Shown here: piece by piece, positions 20,463 through 33,600 of the stretch
Numbering within the stretch: position 1 is the stretch's first letter
Layout: each line of letters opens with the position of its first letter
Assembly: GCF_041296385.1 (NCBI RefSeq)
Contig: NC_091014.1
Span: 20,435,578-20,499,577 of the forward strand
DNA length: 64,000 bases
From: Aphelocoma coerulescens
Taxonomy: Eukaryota; Chordata; Aves; Passeriformes; Corvidae
Reading direction: 5' to 3'
Notes under the pieces: model-generated
Databases searched by the model: none
What the model was told of the DNA's origin: nothing
Seen by the model: the letters and a program-made list of their open reading frames with translations, nothing else
Position numbers and translations under genes: made by a program

Positions 20463-23400
20463 CACAATGACTGTTACAGGGGAGACTTATATTTAGCAGT
20501 GACTTTTTAACATCTGTTTGCTAAACCAAATAATGCAGGCAAAGTTGTGGCTAGAGATAGTACATAGAAACAGCAAGGCCATAGAAAAGGGAAAAAAATG
20601 CACGCTTATGCTGAAGGATCCTTTTGTTTAGCTCTTTTGAGAGAGACCTCGGTGACCTTAGAAAACCTCCAGCTGCAGCCCGTGAAACTGGGTTAGGAGG
20701 CTCAGCAGAGGACCTTGAGAGCCCTCTACAGGCCATCCGTGCCCGGTAACGCCGAGAGCCTGATCCTGGTAGCCCTGCTCTGCTCGTCCTCAGCTGCCTT
20801 GATGTGTGGATGAAAGACGTGTTTTATTTGCTATTTATCACAGTAGGGGTTTTAGTGTGCAACAGTAAGCCATCCCTTTAATGATGCCTTCAGCTGGCAG
20901 CATTGTTCTGCTTAAATAACTACTTGCCAAAAAAGGAAAAGAATTTGTCCTCTCTGTGAATTTGTTATTTCATTAGGGTTCCTCAAGAGAACTCCAATAA
21001 AGGATTTGAGTGTATTAATCACCCTCTACAACCTTCTCACGTAATTAGTCTTTAAAAATGTTTGCTACCTCCTTAGTAGTACATAATTTGATGGTGTTCA
21101 GTGAATCAGCTGAGGTTCAGACTCACTAACCTTTTGAAGTTCGGCCTGTCTGAGCTCATCAGTCTGGGCCCCCAGTTGAACTGAAAACTGCACTTTTTTC
21201 ACTCTTTGTGGCAGGTTTATGGTACAGCACTGCTGGACGCCTGCCATGAAGGAAAACTCAAAACATATAAATTCTTCATAAGGCAACGCTAGAAGGTGGC
21301 ACTGAGAAATAATGCTCTCATGCTGTCAGAGACACTGCAGGGCGAGCAGGGGCAGCCCTCAGCCTAAGACAGATGTAGCAACCATTGCTCCTGTTTAACT
21401 CCCTAAATGGGTAATCCTAGTTTATGGGGCCCCAGTGGTGGAAATCTTGCTGCCATTTCTCTGAGGGTTTGGGGGGTTTTTTGGCACAGACTGTGGGCTC
21501 TCAGAAGATCATTGCAAGGGCCACACTGACAATTCAGATGCAGACACCTTGAAATAAATGTAAAGTGCAATTTTCATTGAAGAGACATAATTTTTAATGA
21601 GAAATTTCACAAGGAATATAGCTAAAATATTGCCAGTTTATTTCATACATAAACTGGACAATGAAGCAATTTAATGTTAGAAAATACAAAGTCGCAAATG
21701 TCTCAAACATATTTGGCATCACCAGGTAACACAGTTCACATGCCTTGTTATTTCTTCTTGACATTCCAGTTCCATTGGCTTTGTTTCTGGGAAATTAAGA
21801 AAGCTTGTATCTCTGAAATGCCAAATAAAACTCCTGGAATATCCTCAAAGTGGTCTGTGATTCTGTAATTACGTATTCACAGGCCACCTTGGGGACATTT
21901 CAGGGATTTGTATTTGGCATTTCAGAGAGATGTAAGATACTTGTAAGATACCCAAACTAGAGCTGTTTGGAGGACAAGGATCTTATTTTACTACATTTTT
22001 AAAGGTTTAGACTTCTGATATTTTATTGTGATACTGGCCGGAAAATTATTTTGCAAAAGAGATTTGAATTATAATGCCAATTTTTAAATTAGGTTTTTTT
22101 GATCTTTAGGTTTAGTTCATAGTTCTCTTCTGGTACTGGACAGGTAGACTCAGATGTGTGCTCTGACACTATATAGTTCGGGGTTCAAGGACAGTGAGCA
22201 AGAAAACTAAAGATACCAGGGCAAGAAAACTAAAGATGTCAGCTTAAATCTATGCTCTTCCTGCATCCGTGTGCAATAATTCACCTGAGATCACATTCAA
22301 TCAGAGAAAATTGTGACAAGGACACTAATATCCTGGACTGGAATTCTTTAAAATACAAAATCTCAGTCAAATAAATGCAAACTATGACTATCATTGTTGC
22401 CAGTGTGCAGTATACGACTGAAAAAATGACAATAAGAATTTAAGTAGAGAGACATTAATCCATCTTAATCCAGTGCAAACTACCTGCAGGTTTTTCTGCA
22501 GGTAAAAGGTTGTTTTTATCTATATAAGCTCACTCCTGGCTCTCAGAAAAGTAGAAATACAAAATATTTGCAGAAGGGAGCCCATCTCTTCAGTCAGAAG
22601 GATTTGTCTCAATTTCCAGAAAGGGCCTCGTTTGTAACTCATTTATCATTTTACACTCCTCATGCATAATAGGCAGCACTTGCATTGGCAAGGTATCGTG
22701 CTTAATTAAATTGCAAAAGAGTTCCCTAAAGTCAGTAAATGACAATGTATTATATTTTGGTATTTCTGGCCATATGGCATTAAAAAAAACAATTAAAAGA
22801 TGGACATGCCCGAAACTTCAGCAGGAGCAATATTGCATTCATTTTTGGGCCAGAGGCAAGGGCTGGTAAAAGGCAGACTTTACACACAATAGTTCTGTCT
22901 TACAGACATAGAAGTAAAAGTACACTTTTATTAGTGGACATTTATACATTTATAAAAGAATAGATCAGTGTGTTGCTATGGATCTATGTAATATGTCTTT
23001 TAGGCAAATGTGAGCTCAAAAGTCAGTTCCACTGCATCTACTTGACAGAAAAAAAGACTGGCCATCTCATAATGATTGCTTATCTCTTTACTAAAAACTC
23101 TGTTAAATGAATTTGCACCATTCATGTGTTTGTGTTTATTTGTATATATAGTAGTCATCACAGTGAGTGATGAGTATGTGAAGCCAGTTAAAAAAATACC
23201 TGAAAACACTATTCTTCAGCTGGTTCCTTTTAGTGGTGAGCATTAGTCTCTGAGATAATAGAGTTTCTTATTTGCTTGTGCCTAAGACACTGTTAGGGCT
23301 GGTGAGATGCAGAATGAGTCCTGCAGATCCTGCTGGTAAACGCAGGACAACTCTTACTTATTTTAAAGAAATAATTGAGTGTCCTACTGTAACTACTGTA

Positions 23401-24507
23401 AAATTTTGGGGTTTTTTTACAACCAGGTCAGAAATCTTTAACATAAGGCAAGTTAGTGTGGTATGGACAAAACAAAAGACATCTATTTTAATAATCCTCT
23501 CTCTGCTCAGCAAGGAACATAACATAGCAACGCACAAGGTCAGGGGGTTGGATTTTATTTTCAATACCTGAGAAAGCAATTATCTTTAAAAAGACTCCCC
23601 AAACTCCAATTGTCTAACAGATTCCAAAATTCCAAATCAAAATATGAGCCTGCAACACCTATCAGGGTCCCTTTAAGAATATTCTTCATAGTGATGGAAA
23701 AGGATTTAAAGTAATCTCCTTATGGCTGATTGTAAAATCTCAGTGACTGAGGAAGACATAAGAATTAGCAGTAACAGTACACTAAAATTTTACATTTTTA
23801 CTTACCTCTGTTACTAATAACACTTCAGGAGAGAGGGAAAAGGAAAGGAATAACACAAAGTCTAATATTTCTTCTTCCATTTACGCAACTTGTTATTCTT
23901 CCCCTGCTTTGGGTTGTGAGAGTAGAAGCTATTTGTTAATGTTCTTGTTCTCCTCCTGGCTCATGTGAAAGGGCAGACAGATAACATCAAGTAGCTGTGC
24001 AGGGATACTGCATGTACTTTTTCACTCTACTGCTTAATGATATGGGGTTTAATTAAAAATTTATGGTGTCATATTTTCCGTGATATTATTGCTTGCAAAA
24101 AGGCTCTGCATTACACAACCATATTGACCATGTCATGTCCCAAGCAAAACACACTAGCCTCTATCTGCTTACATCTGTTTTAAGCCCCAAATATACAAGT
24201 TTGCACAATGTCTCACTTTGGAGCACTGAAATTGTCCTGTCTTATGTCTAGGAGAGTGGAGAAAGGTCCTGGAGAAACCGTCCAATGCAGTCTCCTTCTG
24301 CCAAGGACCTTGAAGTTTCCAAAATGTCTTTGTACAGTAAAAGTGTAGAAAAAAGTGTAAAAATCATCTTAAAACATGAAACTGGTTAAAACAATAGCTA
24401 TAGGACAGGTAACAACTGGCACAGTTACAAGCATTTTTTGTTGTCAGGTTATCAGGAAACCTGTCCCTATTTCTGCAAGCATTATAATTATTCACAAGCA
24501 TGGGATT
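20463..24507. other. Non-coding host sequence with one small GC-rich patch
   Basis: No gene is recognised. The patch 20640-20800 is clearly GC-richer than its surroundings and keeps a few CpGs; it may be an old repeat or a regulatory island. A short direct duplication lies at 22198-22237. Confidence 0.45.
22198..22237 (+). repeat. 17-bp direct duplication, period 23
   Basis: GCAAGAAAACTAAAGAT occurs at 22198-22214 and again at 22221-22237, separated by 6 bp. Confidence 0.85.
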
Positions 24508-24902
24508 TGTTACAGTGGGGATACTGTAACGCCTTTATCAAACCAGGAGGATTCTTGCTAGATGTTTCAGAGATGTTTATTTCCCCAGCCGCATGGCCGG
24601 GGCTCTGCCGAGGAACTGCTACAGTCACGGGACCCGAGGGTCCTTTTCCCACGCAGGAAACACAAACCAACCCATGGGGAACGAGGCTGAGCAGGGGCAG
24701 GGAAACCCCATGTCTGTGCCCTCAGGGCTCCCAGGGCTACATGGAGGGGGAGGGACCCCGACAGGGATTCAGCACCCTGATAATCTGTGACTGTCCCATA
24801 GGATATACTTTCTCCCTACATGCTGAAAATGAATCTTGTTATGACTGCTTACCTAAGAATTGCAGTATTTTTTGGTTCCATGACAGTATGCCTGGAATAA
24901 CA
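24508..24902 (-). mobile_element. Candidate solo LTR, minus strand
   Basis: A 395-bp unit starts TGTTATTCC (minus strand, 24902) and ends CTGTAACA (24508), giving TGTTA...TAACA ends. A GC-rich core carries CpGs in an AT-rich setting. A minus-strand AATAAA (TTTATT at 24576-24581) lies about 70 nt before the proposed end, as in avian ERV LTRs. No clear target-site duplication is seen. The text around 24590-24780 resembles a repeated avian LTR, from recognition only. Confidence 0.5.
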
Positions 24903-27900
24903 AATGAGAAACAGCTAATAATGAGTGAACTTTCTAACAGGTAATCATTCATACTAAATTACATTCAGCTCTAGGCTTTCATAAGCATATTAAAATATAC
25001 TATATGGGGACTGAATACCTATAGTACGTATTATTTCACAAATGAAACCAATTTAACCCTTTGTCAGAAATACATTTGTGAGTCATATTTTTAATATTAT
25101 GTCAGCTACATGCTTTTAAATACAGGAATTATTAAATGCTACAAAGGCAATTTTAAGGGTTTATTGTACCTATAAATGGACATCCAAGGTAGGTTGCAGC
25201 TGTAAACCCTTATGATGCCATCTCTACCTGTACAATATTCTTTCCTATGTTACTGTTATATTTCTATGAACCCTAAAAATGGAAGCTTCATATTAACCCT
25301 ACCCAGGGAATCTGTATTAATTGCTACACTACCTTTCTTCCATTATCATTTTGAAATGTTTGCTTAAAAGATAGATGACTTTCAGTGCATAGTTTTTATC
25401 ACTACTTCTATTGTGTGTTAGACATTCTACTTCCTATATAAGAAAATTTTATGTCAATTCCTCTCTGGCTACATTAATAAATTATATATTGCTCTTTGAT
25501 ATTTTTAAAATATTGAAATGCAAGATTACCTTTTCCTAAAAAAAAGGAATACCTTTTATTAAAATAAAAATATTTGCTTATACATTTATGCATTTATTTA
25601 AATAAATTGAACTTCCATGAAAAAAAATTGTCAGAAAATCTCTGTTTGATTCTAAATTCTTTTCTGCTTGGGTTGTGTTGAAATTATGTCTTCCATGAGT
25701 ACAATAAGATCTACATCTTCCATCTGGAAGGAATCCTTGAAATGTTCGGTCAGACAGTGCTTTAGGTAAATATATTTATAGAAAACTTACCACAATTGAA
25801 GACCAGTATGTCTCTGACCAATAGTTCAGGAACCCAGAAGTTTTAACTGACATAGCTAATGTCCCATTGTGAAGGGACATGATACATCTCTCTCAAATAA
25901 GACCTCTCAGGACTGCTAAAGACAGAATCACAGGTTAGTAAATCCTCTTCTCTTCAGCAAAATAGTGATTCCTTAGCCTTTATTAAATTTAGGCCGCTAA
26001 GATGAAGTGCACCATGGAAGCCAGAAGCACTAACGGAGCTTCAGCTCCCTCCAACTCCTCCAACTCCCAACAGTGTCATCCAAAGTGCTGTACAATTCTA
26101 AAAATGTCCATGGGGGCTTCAGTGTGGTTATGAAGCCTACCTCATTCACTTAATGGGCACATCCAGATTCTACTGGGCCTGATATGTGTTAATCTTTGAA
26201 AAAATTTGAAAGCTCTAAAATTAGCAGTGTGTGACAAAAGTTGTCATTTTGAAAAGTAGTCCCTCAAGACACTTGATAAATCATGGACAAGCAGATTCAG
26301 GTGAAAATAATAATTCTCTTTCTCTTGTCATGGGTATGAATTTCTACTCTAAAAAAAATGTTTCCCCTTAAATTCCATAAACACAAGGAGTCTTTTTATG
26401 AAATTACAAAGGAAGAAGAGAACTCAAATGGTTTTAATGTTCATTTTAGCCTTAGATGCTTTCACAATTTTCCCCTTTATTCATTGTCTGTCTTAACAAA
26501 ACATAGCTCTTTCTAGTCCTTCTGGCCTCCAGTAGCAGTAAAATTCCCCTCAAAGTGCTGACCAGACATGTGGCACAGTATCTCCATACCAGCTCACTCC
26601 TGTGGAAACCTATGCAAATGCAGGACTTTTGCTAAATCAGTGTGAAACTTAAAAAACATAAAGACAATTAATCCTGATATGTTTACTGATACATTTACAT
26701 AAAGAACAGAATTTCTGATGTACTATTTTCCTTGGCATCTCTGTGAGTAAATTGCGGATGTGGCAAGCACAGTTAAGTGTGGTTAAGTAAAGTTGTTTCC
26801 TTAGAGACATTAAAAGCAGAAACTATAAAGCAGCATATCCTCCCAACTGATGTGACTTTTTAATGGTACTGATAACACAGAGAACAGACGTAAGTAGTCT
26901 CACTGTTTGTATGCACACAGCATAGTTCCCCAAAGAGCTGAATTACTTTCCATATAAGATCATAAAATCTAGATAGAATCTCACAGGGCTGCCATTAGGC
27001 AAGAGGGCATGGCTATGACGTTCCAATATTAGTATTATAAGCTAAATATAGCAGCCAGCATTTCTGGGGCCCACTTGTTCTTGTTTCTTCTGTGATGAAT
27101 AATTTGTCTCTCTTCTTCACGTTAACAGTGAGTTCATGTGTATTGGAAAGATGTGATGGGTGCAGCAAGTATGCTTCTAGCAAATGCAGGCCAGAGCTCA
27201 GACCAGTAAGCCATTCCTTTGCCAAGTTTTTCAAATACAGGAGCCCAAATTAGGCATGCAGAAAAGTAATTCCTGAAACCACTGAATGTACAAAAGCACT
27301 TCAGCAGGACTGGGAGACAGGGAGGGGAAAGAGAAAGTTTGCATTTATGTAGAAATCAATTTGATGAAAAGCCTTCATGTTTATCTCTGGATGTCACAGG
27401 AAGTAAGGGACCGCAAGCAGACATTCACTGTCCTCAGTGATCAATAAGTGATGATTTGTTTCAGTCAACGGGCATAAATGCACTGACTTCAGATTACTGA
27501 GTCGGTTTTATAACTGCTCTATGTCTCTGCAGCCACATGCACCATTCAGGGTATGTTGAGTCTTTTTAGGCTTTACAGAATTTCATAACATAAACTGTCA
27601 CCTGAAAGCAAAAAATTTCATGGAAATTTTGGTCACTGAAAAAGGTGACACACTATTTCCTGGTTTTTGCTGCTTTCTAAAACCACTTTTCAATTCTTCA
27701 AAATTGATATGCAGTGTTGTATGATTAGGAGAGTAATGAAGAGGCAATGGGCTAGGTCTCTGCCAAAACCAGTCAGGGCACAGAGATTGGCAGAGGCTGA
27801 GATTGCCACAGAGATTTTGTCTCTGTGATTATAGCAGGCACTAACATTCACAAGCAATATTCTCAATCAGTATCTCCATCCACACACACAGTGCCTTCAG

Positions 27901-30598
27901 TCATAGCACGAAACAAGTTTTGAATCTGATCTCCTGTTACAAGTAAGTTTCAGAGATGATACACAGCATATTAAGACCTTAAAAAGTCTAAGAAAGCAGA
28001 AGGACCAACAGCCTTAAGAGGGACCAGCAGTCCAATAAGTAACAATAACGCCTTATAAGTATCTCAAGAGAGTTTTTAGAATACTGCTCTCTTAAAGGAC
28101 AAGAGAGAACCTAGGAGAGACAAAAAAGAATGGAAAAAGCATTTTGTCCATGCTGCTACTCAGGAAAGAAACCATTTTTATTATTCCTTCTTTCTTTCCT
28201 CCGTTTTTGGTGGGTTTTTATTCAAACAGGTTGGGAAGGGTAACACATGAAAAGGCAAATATTGTAGGAGAAATACAATCTATCACTCATATATACAGGA
28301 GTCAAATGTGGCTGCAAAGAGCAACTATATAAGCATTTGTCCTCTGGATGCTTCTTGAATAAACTGAGGTTTAAGAGCTTTAAGTAAATGTGATTTCCCT
28401 TATGATTTTCTGTTTCTTAGTTAAAAGCTCTTTCATTCCTTGACCAGTAACTCATATTCTTCCTTCATCTTTGACTGAAAATAGTTCAATTGTTATCTCA
28501 GCTTTCCTAAATTAAATCATGTTACTTCTCCGTCATTTCTTGTTTGTTGAGTACCATAATAATTACCCTTAAAAACTAGCAAATTTGTATTTTGAGGGCA
28601 AGAAAGAGAGTAAAATATCAGATTCTGTAGTACTAGTATGGAAAATATTAATCTTTTTTTGCCTTTACAGTTTTCAGTTTTTTCTCCACATACAAAGCAA
28701 CCTTGGAACACCACCATAATTTCAGAAATGAATAAAATTTGTCTAAATTATGCTTAGTGGTTATTAAGAAATGGGCTACCTTAGTAATTTGAAAACAGAT
28801 TTTTTGGGGCACTTGACTTAGGCTGGCTGTATAACTACACTAGATCTCAAATACCATTAGTACAAGCTAATGTACTGCAGAGCACAGAGAAACTGGACTC
28901 TATATAACAACCTTTGGCCAAGGTATCTCAGAGACAGAGACACACAGTGCTGCAGTTACCTCTGACTTTTGCGGAACAAGACCCTTCAAGCTGCCTTGTC
29001 TCTTTCCTTCTACCTCATCCTTTCTCAGTTTGCAATTTGAAGATAAAATGTAATTCATTTTTATATTTAGATATTAGGGGTCAGTGTGTTGTTTTCACAA
29101 ACGTGTTTTGTTCTATCAGCTCTTTACCTGTTTTGTCTAAAAGTTTAAATGTTCCTTATTATGTATCTTAAGTGTATAGCAGAAGCAGAACACAACTGTT
29201 ACAAGCAGGGTAAGCTTTCATAGACAGCTCTAAGTGAGCACAATAATTAAGAAATTTCAGAATGAAATATAAAATAACTTTTCTTCACAGCTGTTACAAT
29301 GGGAGAGTCCAATTTATGTCTGTGTGCACAAATGATAGGAAATTCATTGAAAGATATTTGTATCCAGAGATAATAGTAGCACAGTTTATCTCCATAAACA
29401 GTATGGGTCTTTTACTGCCTTTGACATTCTGGTATCATTCAAACCTTTTGACAGGTTCAACATGACTACAAAACATATTCCCATATTTCTATTTTATACA
29501 TACATTAAATGCCTTTTTACAGAATATTGTCTTTTTGCCAAATACTATTGCACACACCACAGTGGATTTTGCAGACCAATATGCTTAGGAAAGAGCAAAG
29601 TACAGGTGGAAATCTGTAAAAATAAATCTGTTGTGTTTTAGGAGCTAGTTTTTGTCAGTGCAGAGTGTCATATGGCTGCATTTGTCCATCAGTGTCATAG
29701 GAAAGAAATTAGGAAGCCACAATTTAATCCACTTCCCCTTTGCTTTTGGGTCTCATTTGCTACTGCCAATCACATACATCAATCCTGCCACAGTTGTGTA
29801 GATCAAGGAACCAAGAAAGCTGCTTGCATCTTACACATCCTTTCTTCAGAGAAGACAAAGATACACTTCTGGAAGATCCAAATCATGTAAATAGACATAT
29901 GAATTTAAGTGGTCAATTCCTTGCTTCCTTCTGTGCCCCTGTGTAGCTAAATCTGTTCTGTATTTTTTACCTGGACTCTGGTTTTGTTGCACATATGTGG
30001 AATTTCAACAGCCTGATTAAATCAGAAATTACTTTTAAATATACACTTCTGAGCAAGAATGGGGGCATAACTAAGGATAAGCAGTTTTCGTCTTAAAGAG
30101 AATTCATTTGCTTGATCATGTTACTGCTCCACCTTTGAGTTTATCACTGCTGTAAGTAAAGTGCCCACATATCAAGAGCACATATTCTCTCCACTTATGT
30201 TTATAAAATTAGGAATTAACTCATTGAATTTACATCTAAGCTGATAGCAATGACAATCCCTATGCCAGCAACTCTAATGGAAGTTATGTTTTCTGAGTGT
30301 GGCTATATGATCTAACTAGTGTTTAGATGAACTGAATTGTACCATTGATTTGTGCTAGTGCTATACTTCACATGATTTTACTCTTTGGAATTGATCCAAT
30401 GTAAAGTTCAATACCTGACAGACTGGGGGGGAGGGTGTTGTCATCTAGTCTGCTAGGTTTTCATCTATGAAATAATGTGTTTAAGGGATGCACAGGCTCT
30501 TTCACACAGAGAACATTGCAGAAAAATTTCTCTCCAAAGTTGCATAGCCAATAGCATTATTACAAGTGATCTGGTTTTGCTAAACATTGTATTTTCCC
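24903..30598. other. Non-coding AT-rich host sequence
   Basis: Nothing gene-like or assignable to a repeat family is seen over 5.7 kb. Short A/T runs are common (for example 25490-25625). Confidence 0.5.
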
Positions 30599-30599
30599 A

Positions 30600-30630
<31 letters not shown>

Positions 30631-30679
30631 CAAAAAAAAAACAAACAAAAAAAAAAAAAAAAAACAAAAAAAAAAAAAA
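30599..30679 (+). repeat. (AAAAC)n simple repeat grading to poly(A)
   Basis: At least five consecutive CAAAA units (30606-30631), then imperfect A runs broken by single C bases. Confidence 0.9.
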
Positions 30680-33600
30680 CACGGAAACTGGAGGAAAAGA
30701 GAGCTGCTTAAAATTCAGACTGTTTAAATTATTGTATTCACTGATGTCTTAGCAAAAATCAGGACTCTGTAAAGTTCAGAGTGGATAAAGTGGGAAGTGA
30801 GAGTAATTCTTAAATAATGCTAGTTTACTGTAATATAGAGAAAAAATCTATTTAAATAGTCATAAGTTACATAACTGACATTTTAAATAAACAGCTTGTT
30901 GCTAACAGCCTGACAAGACTCTTCAAACTGAGGATGACGGTGCTAATGTGAGGGTGGGAGAATTGCCTGTCATGTATTCTTGTCATGGTTGATGGGAAAG
31001 GGATTCATCTCACCTAGATGAACTCCAGAACTCCAGCAGCTATGGGTGGATTTCAGCTCCAAAGCCAGACATGCAACCAGGTGTACATTCAGTGTCTTAG
31101 CTAAATTATAGGCTTTCCTAATCCAGTCAGAGAGCTACTGAGATGGTCAAAAGTGAATTCCAGGGTGAGATTAATAACTTTCTCACTTCTGCTCACTGTA
31201 TGGACTAGATCTGACATTCATCTCTGTATAACCTTTGGTGTTGAACATCATCTGAGATTCCCCAGATGTCCAGGATGTCAGCTGAAGGCTGTGAGGTATG
31301 GCATGGCACCTATAGGCAGCCCACACCGTTTGGTTACAGTAGTTAGAGATTATACTGTGTACCCTGGGGCTCCTCAGGTACATGTCTTAGGCAACTGAGT
31401 TGCACTCTCATTGATTATAGCAAAACTTTAAATTTTAATAGCTGGCTCACATGCAGTTACCTTCCTGTGCACATGTAAATTTAGTGTCCCAGTCTGTCTT
31501 AACATGGATATCTAATGCTGTTTGAGTTGTTCAAGCAATTTCTAGCTCCTTCTGGATTCTATTTACACCACCAATCATGTTCACCAGCTTTGCAGACATC
31601 TGAAATACTCTAGGCAAGAAATTGCACAAATACATATGTTTAGCCATTTGAAGCCTGCCTTCAGCTTCTAATCTAAGCTAGCTGTTACATTTATTCTCCA
31701 GACAACAGAAAGGCATAGATACTTCCATAAATCTATTAATCTTACTTGAATGGTTTAATATATTTTAAAAACTGATTCTCTACTGAGTACAGTGGATAAT
31801 AACACAACTTTCTGAGAGTAAAAAAACAATTTTCAGATAGAGAAAAGTGGTGAGAGGGTCCAAGAGACCTAGCATTATTTCACAATAAATCATTACCAGT
31901 ATTGACTTAGCCTGTGTTGTGGGGCATCTGAGAACCTCAGTGCAAACAATTTACAGACCACAAACAGCAGAAAGAGTTGTTAGGGAAAACAAGCAGCAGA
32001 ACACATTGGGTGCTATTACCATGAAGACTCTAAAAAAGGCACCAGAATACATAATCCTTGTTTATGAGTTGTGTAGGCTCACCCAAAGAGTCTTTTCTGA
32101 GTGCAAATAGTCTCTGAAAAAAAGGGGTTATTGCAGAATTCTCCTTAGGCTATATCATGGTGTTAAGTTTTCTCTAATTTAGCTTGTATTACTTGTCTCC
32201 CATATCTGTTTGAATAAGGGAAACCCCTTATCTCCAAAAGTCTTACCTCCAGGTCGAGGAACTACTGTGTATTTGAGCCTTAGCCTTACATAATGCACTG
32301 TAAATCTACAGTCTGGTGCCTAGACCTGTGCTTGCTTTGCTTTCACTTCATTGTAACAGGAGGTTTATAAACTCCAAAGCAAACACTGCCATACACAACC
32401 AGGGCTTATCGCAGCAGATCAAGCACAGGCCCTTCAGGCCAGAACTTGTTTGTATCATCTTGAATTGGCCATAGGCAAAGCAAGTTCAGGTCTTCTCCAA
32501 AGAGAAAATAAACTTTCTCATTAATTTTAGTCAAGTCTGCAACTTGCTGTATAACTTCAAACATCTCAGAATGTCTGTTTCCCTGTGAGGTTTCATACCA
32601 TGGGGACAGAGTACTCTGACAGTCTTCAGTGCTACCATCCTGCTACAGGAATCACGGACACCTTTGAACACCATTTCACTGCATGAGATAGCTAGACCCA
32701 TGGGCTCCTTGAAAATCTGAACTGCAAAAAAATACAGTATCTTAAAGTTTGCTAAACTATTACCTTCTATTACACTATTGTAATATTTTGAATTTAAATT
32801 CTGTAATATTTAGGAAGACACAACAGGGCAAAACTTCCATTTACCCAGACAGAATTTTATCATCCTTCAAAGACAAACAAGAAAATACTCTGCCTTCTGC
32901 TTGCATACTACTGCCTTTATCAACACCTTACCTAATTTTGTAGGTGGGCATTTATCCAGGTCATAAAAATCACCTAAAAGCTCCTTCTGGCTCATAGAGC
33001 TGGGTTTTTCTTAACTATAGAGCTACATCTCTGCACATGACTACAAATAATTGAAAGTGGTATATGTTATATAGCTCTCTGGTTTCATTTTAACTTGGAA
33101 ATTGGTCTTTGGATTCAAGTGAACTCATAATCTCATTTTCCTGGAATATTAAGAAAGAACAGTACATCAAAAAAAGCAGAAAGAAATCTGTTATGTAACT
33201 CCAAAGCAGGGGGAAAAGAAGAATAATAAGGTTTAATCGAAGAGGAATCTTTTTCAGTCAAGATTTTAGTAGAAGTTTCATTCGACAGTTCTGTGATCAA
33301 TGTTTTATTCAAATTTAGTAATATAAAACCTAATCACAGAGAAAGAGATTTGAAAAATACAGTTAATAGCATCTTTTCCAAAAATTTATCATGGCACATG
33401 CTGAACAAAGTTAATGTAATATAGCTACAAAAATGTAAAAAAAAAAAAAAAAAAATTGAGAATGAGTCAAAATTATTCAGTTACATTATTATATATTTTT
33501 GGAAATCTGATTTTGTCAAAATTTTTAACGTGAATGTAACATTTGTAATTGTAAATGAGAAAATTAGCATCAGAGCACATTAAAAAAATAGAAGAATCAT

